Source: Chloroflexota bacterium (GTDB taxonomy: Bacteria; Chloroflexota; Anaerolineae; J102). Taken from it: a DNA stretch of 8,730 nt. The position numbers were made by a program, and so were the translations under genes. The stretch lies in NCBI GenBank assembly GCA_003353825.1, contig PIVW01000235.1:1-8730 (forward strand). Direction: 5' to 3'. Every line of letters begins with the position of its first letter. The stretch's first letter is position 1. The notes beneath the pieces were generated by a model. It did no database searches. It was given only the letters and a program-made list of their open reading frames with translations, and was not told where the DNA came from. Positions 1 through 6,000 of the stretch are shown in pieces.

Positions 1-3000
1 CATTTCCGCAGGAGCTACAGTAATCATCATCCACGTAAAGAGTGGTGACGAGCCAGGCCAGTCTCAGTACCCAACCGGAACCGGCTGAATCGAGCCCGGC
101 GTAATCATCCCGGCCATCACCGTCGAAATCACCAATGAGCGTGTCAGAAGAGAAACTGCCGTTAAACTGCTTGGCATTGGCGAGGACGTTGCGGAAGGGT
201 ACGGCGCTGCCGCCGGCCTCGGCCACAGAGAACCAGGTTTCGAATTTGGAGTCAATCAGGGCCAGGACATCACTCTTGTCATCGCCGCTGAAATCGGCGG
301 CCACACGAGGGATGGCACTGGTGATGGCGTAGCCCAGGCTGTTGTCGGTGACTTGGGTGAAGGAAAGTGCGGAGCCTGAGACACCCTGGCTGATCCAGAC
401 CACCCAATTGCTGGTGTCGGAGTCGCGGGAAGCGACATCGCTCTTACCATCGCCATCGAAATCTCCGGAGATGAGGGATGTGGCGTCGCCGCCGACCAGG
501 GCGCCGAGGTTGTTGGTGACACTGCTGAAGTTGAAGGCGGAGCTAGTACCGGAGGAGATGTAAGTGGCCCAGGCAGCACCATCCCAGGCGGCGATATCAG
601 TCTTCAGGTCGCCGTCGAAATCGCCGAGGAACAGTTTCGAAACATCCCCTGCGGCAAGGGCTGGGAGATCGCTGCTGATGGAACTGAAGCCGAAGACAGT
701 GCCTGTGGCGCCGCCAGCTCGCACGAGCTGCCAGGCAGAACCATCCCACACGGCCAGGTCATCGAGCCCATCGCCATCGAAGTCGCCCTGGATGCGTGCG
801 GCCGAACCTGTCACGACCGAGGGCATGCTGTTGGAATACTCGCTGAAAGTAACCACATCGTTGCTCAAGCCATCGGCATGCCATGTGGTCCAGGCTGATC
901 CGGTCCAGCCTGCGATGTCTGTCTTGGTATCGCCATCCCAATCGCCGACCATGACCTTGTCGGTGATCCAGGTAGAGATATTGTTGTCGTAGATGCGGAA
1001 GGCGAGGCCGGAGGTGCTCTGAGCCGTTGCAGCGATGTTCGTACTTTGGGTAGAAAGAGTAGAGGCGTTAGAACCAGCAGCGGCGGTGGGGAGATCGGCC
1101 AAAGCTCGGGGTTGGGGAGCGGGTCCGATCCATTTGCCTTGGTCGTTGAAGACCAGGGACTGGGTGCGCAAGTTGCCGTCAGTAGCGGCCGCCTGCAAGG
1201 TGTACTCGCCGGTGGGGACCAGAAGGAGGTCGGAGGAGAGATCACAGTTGAGATCAGCGCCGGCGGCGTAAGGTGCAGAAGCTGCCGAGGAGACGCCACT
1301 GATCTGGGCTTGAACAGGTTGATTGGTGGCCAAATCGGCGGAGCCATGCACGAGATAGGTGCGCCCCCCACCCTCCGTGGCACCGAGCAAGATATCGTTG
1401 AACCCATCCACATTGACATCGCCTGGTGCGGCAATAAAGTTGTTGGGGGCTGGTGAGTAGCCGCTGAAGGAGACATTGGCGATCATACCCATGCTCCAGC
1501 CGGAGGAACGTCCGTAGACGATACGTGGGGCATCGTTGCTGGAGTAAGCAAAGTCAGGCAGATCATCGCCGTTGACATCGCCCAGCGCCGTGACTTGTGA
1601 GCCGACCAGGGCGCCGGAGTCGCCGATGAAGGAAGCGCTGGCATGTGTCAGCGGATTGAGGGGGCCGGTTTCGCTCACACCCCGCCAGTTGACGGGACCG
1701 AGGAAGAGGTAGACGGCAGCCTGAGAGGCGCCGAAACTGTTATTGGGGTCGGCGATCACGAAATCATGGTATTGGTCGCCATTGACATCGCCCACACCAG
1801 TAGCGACGGCGCCGCTGTTGTCCAGTTGGAAGTATTCGAGGGAGACGGCGCTGTCACCGCTGAGGTTTTCGATGTTCTGGGTACCGGCCGTACTGGTGGC
1901 AGAACGACCTTTGACCAGGTAAACAGCGCCGACACCCCCACTGAGATTGGTGACACCGACTAGGAGATCGTCGAAACCATCGCCGTTGACATCCCCGGCG
2001 GAGGAAACCCAATCGCCGACAGCGCCGGACGTGGCAGCGTATATCTTGCCCAAGGCGCCGTTATTGGTCTGGCTCAAGGGAGTGAGATTGAAGTTCTTGC
2101 TGAGGCCGTTGGCCTGTCCGTAGAGGAGGTAGGCCTGGTTGTTAGCAGGGTCGCCGATCCAGAAATCGCTGAGACCATCGCCATTGGCATCACCGGCAGG
2201 GGCGAGGATTTCGCCCAACTTAACATCGGCAGCGGAACCAATGTAGGAGGCGGTGCTGTCAGCCAATGCAACAGAGGCGGAGGGAATAGGCCAGCCGCCG
2301 GCCTGTCCGTAGACCACAGCTACACGACCGGCGCTGCTATTGCCGTTGGCATTTACGGCGGGCATACCCACGGCCAGATCGGCCCGGGCATCGCCATTGA
2401 CATCACCCAACCAACTGACATTCATGCCCACCGTATCGGTGAAGCTCTCAGGCATGAGCATGACGGTGGCGGAGATGGCCGCGTCCATGAAGTTTTGCAG
2501 TTCATGAGGTCGGGCCGGCAGGGGCACATTGCCCTCGTCGTCGGCATGTCCCAGCAGTTCGTAGGTTTGGTCTGCCGGCAGGTCGGACTGGTGGTTGAAC
2601 CAGATATCGGTGGGGGGCAGGGTGTCGATGATGACTGCGATGGTGGTGGGGTCGCCGATCTGTCCCAGGGCATCGACGGCGCGGACTGCCAGGGTGTGAG
2701 AGCCATACGAGGCGGCGTTGACGGTCCAGTCGTAGCTCCAATCACTGGTGGTGGGGTGGGGTGGGGAGACGAATTCAGCCACATTGGTCCAGGGCCGGCC
2801 ATCGATGCTGATCTGGATCACTTCCAGACCGGCCACCTGCGAGGCGCCGGAGAGGAGGTCGGTGGCGAAGCCGCCGACGGTGACGCGATTGGCGGTGATG
2901 AAGGTGAGGGCCTGGCCGTCGCTGGGGTTGCTGTAGGAAGCGCCGGGTGGGGTGTTGTCGACGATGATCGAGCTACCGGAACCAGGTGTTTCCACATTGT

Positions 3001-6000
3001 TTACATAATCGGTAGCCCGGCTTTGCATGGTGTAGACGCCGTCTGCCGGCAGCGGCGTCCAGGTCCAGGCCCAGTTGGTGGCGCCTGTGGCCCTCTGCCA
3101 GCCGCTGTCGTAGCTGTTATCACCACTGATACGAACATCTACAGTTGCAGGCCAGGATGTGGGATCGCTGGCTGCGCCATTCGTGGTGAATGCTGTACCA
3201 TCGATGGCTTGACCCTCTGCCGGCGTTAGTATCGATGAAGTGGGTTCATCTTCGTCGATAAGTACGGGGAGTGTTTGTGTGATCGACTTCAGGGCGCTGT
3301 TGTCTGCGTCTGTGTATTGCAGTGTAGCTTGCAATGTCGTCACCTGAGACTGCGATATGTTTGGATACACACTGGAGTGTAGAACAGAAGTCATCGCCTC
3401 GACTGGGTACAGAGGATTTGCTGCGATATCCCAGGATAATCCAGCCGTTGTTGCTATTGGCGCCGGTGGCGTATAACCCGCAGTGGCCGTCTGAGTGACG
3501 ACAGTCATGGCGGTCAGATCTTGAACGGCATAGTTTAGGATCAAAGGTCGGTCGACCGTTTCGGCAGTGGTGTTGTTCAGATTCACCGTCACCGTCATGG
3601 CATCCCCTGCTCGCAGTACTGTTACCAGGCCCTGGTTATAAAGGACGTTGGGATTAACGGTGATGCGCAAAGAGGGTGCTGTATTAGGAGAGTAGGGGCT
3701 AAGACCTGCTTGTTTCTCCTGGCTATCCACAAGTCCGTCGCCGTCGTAGTCAGCAAAAAGCGGGTCCGAGCACGTCCAGTAGTTACCGGCCTGTGTGACT
3801 CGCCATCCCCCTGCCAAGGCAGCGTTGCTATCCAGGTGGCAGACTTCTTCACCGTCGTTCAAACCGTCACCATCGGTGTCGCTGACGGAAGGTGACGTGC
3901 TCAGAATCACTTCCTGCTTATCAGTGAGACCATCACCATCTGTGTCTTTTATGGTGCTGACAACACCCAAACCGCTGTTTTGAGATTCCCAGCCATCGCT
4001 AAGGCCATCGCCATCGCTGTCCCACAAAGTGGCGTCGGTACCCAGAGCATGTTCCTCTGTGACTGATAACTCGTCGTTATCCTGATCCACATTGAAGTCT
4101 GCGTAAACGGTATTGCTGACAGGATCCTTAGCGTTCCATGTAAATAAACCATCCAGGGTAGCGGGCAACAGGTCAATGTAGAAGTCGGACTCGACCTCAT
4201 TATTCAACGAGTTGTCTGCCCCGCTGTAGCCGTAATTCTGGTTGGTACCACAGCTTTGAAAAGGGATACAGATGTAATAAGTGAGATAGGATTCCAAGGT
4301 GCTGACGATGGGGATGGCGGTATTGCGGCCGGCGCTGGCCGATTTGAATTGCAGGATCGTGTCGGTGTAGCAATCTTTTTCGCCGTCGCTGCCTACCGTT
4401 TTATCACAATGACTGGCAGCGATAGAGCTGCGCGAACTTGTGTTAAGGCTGGAAGAATAGATTGGACTGTTATTGACACTATAAGATTCTAAATAGAAGG
4501 GTTGCTCAGCTGACTCTTCCCAACGGGTGAGAGCCCAACTTTTACCGACTTCAGAGGATGTGCCCGAGTGACTTATTGCTACAGTCGTACTAATCGTGGT
4601 ACTGATCTGGAACCAGGCGCCGCTGAGCGGGCCGTTGGTTCTTGAGGATGCCGGGTCGATTGACATATTCAGGGAACTGGTATTGACGCCGCCCGCAGGT
4701 ACTGCCACATACATTTTGAAATCCTCGATATCTTCAGCCCACCATTCCGTGAGATGGGCGTAGGTATCCAACGGATTCCAATCGCCACTGACCGCACCAA
4801 CTATGATATACAGGATAATGAAAATGACGACGCCGATGACGGTGCCGATGCCGGTAAATGTAAGTGCTGTCAGAGCGCTTCCGAAAATCAGCAAGATCAC
4901 ACTCAAGAGCAATTGCAATAGTATCAAGTAGGTTGTCACCCAAGCATGGACCAAGGCAAAATCTTTCTGAGCACCGGTAAGACTGCTGGACTCGTGTGAG
5001 TAGGTCAACCAGGCGACAACGACGAAGATGACGCTGGCAATAACCGTGATCGCTGCAGAAGCAGCCTTAAATCCGTTCTTTGTCGAAGCTAGCGCTTCTG
5101 CAATCTCATCTTCCGTCAAATCGAGATCTTCGACATAGTAATCGACGCCATCGAGGCCCTCGATATCGATATTTACTCGATATTTCCCCAAAACCTTTAC
5201 GTACTCATAAGCGATGATCTCTTCACCTTCTTCTAGTTCGGGGGTGATATCATTGGCGATGAAATCATCCACCTTGTTGGCGATGTATCGATTCGTCACC
5301 GACTTCAGGACATTATACTTGATCACCCATAGCACTACCCCACTCACCTTTTTCGTAATTGAATCAGCGATTTTGATATCCTTTAGTGCACTTGATTCGG
5401 TAATATCGCTCCTCCAGTCGCGTAGGCCACTGACCATACCTTTGGAATCTATGTCCAGGTAAAGAGAATCAAGTTGATAGACTTTGCGTACGTAGTCCGG
5501 CAGGGTGGTGGTGCTGTCATCGATATAGTAGCTAAAGGTATCGCTCGGGGCCGTTTCCGCGGCATTGTTCCCGACTTTGCCGTTAACAGCCACTATGTTG
5601 CTGACACCTGAGTGATAGAGCAAGAATAGCTGTTGGACCATGCCCATCCATTGCTCTTCTGCGGCGTCAGGGTAACGACTGGCGATTTCTGCCAGCGTAT
5701 CAGCTTGTGATAGCTCAGCCCAGGTAGCCGCTCCCATCGAATCTACATCACAGCCATAGCTGCTTAACTGTACCCGCCGCCAGGTATAAATGTCCGTTTC
5801 ACCCAGGGGCACGCTGACTTCTAAGGGGGCAGAAGAAGTGACCGAGGGATTGTCGTTGGTCACTTTCATCGCCGAATTGGACATGTCGAGGAGTCCCCTG
5901 GTCTCCTGGTATGCCAATGCCACGGTTGGGGTGATCTGGCTGGTCGTGTTCAGCGTGCAGTTCACATAGTTACCATCCAGGAACTTTGCCGTATTTGTTT

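Noticed and set aside
564..992. Plus-strand frames over the VCBS repeats
   Set aside because: They are antisense shadows with periodic Ser/Pro runs reflecting the DFDGDGK repeats on the coding strand.
1046..1456. Plus-strand frame of 136 codons
   Set aside because: Antisense to the end of the seven-bladed propeller, with no recognisable domain or start context.
865..1476. Minus-strand frame of 203 codons in a different phase
   Set aside because: It overlaps the propeller-coding frame completely; its Pro/Ser/Thr-rich product is what a shifted reading of GC-rich repeats gives.
104..2410. Regularly spaced similar DNA words (such as TCGCCATTGACATC) as a CRISPR-like array
   Set aside because: The words are the reverse complement of codons for DVNGDG/DFDGDG calcium loops, 150-210 bp apart and imperfect, so they are protein repeats.
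2495..3229. Open plus-strand frame of 244 codons, rich in Gly and Val
   Set aside because: It is antisense to the Ig-like modules of the giant gene, where C-ending codons remove stops on the other strand. It has no domain, no ribosome site and a low-complexity composition.
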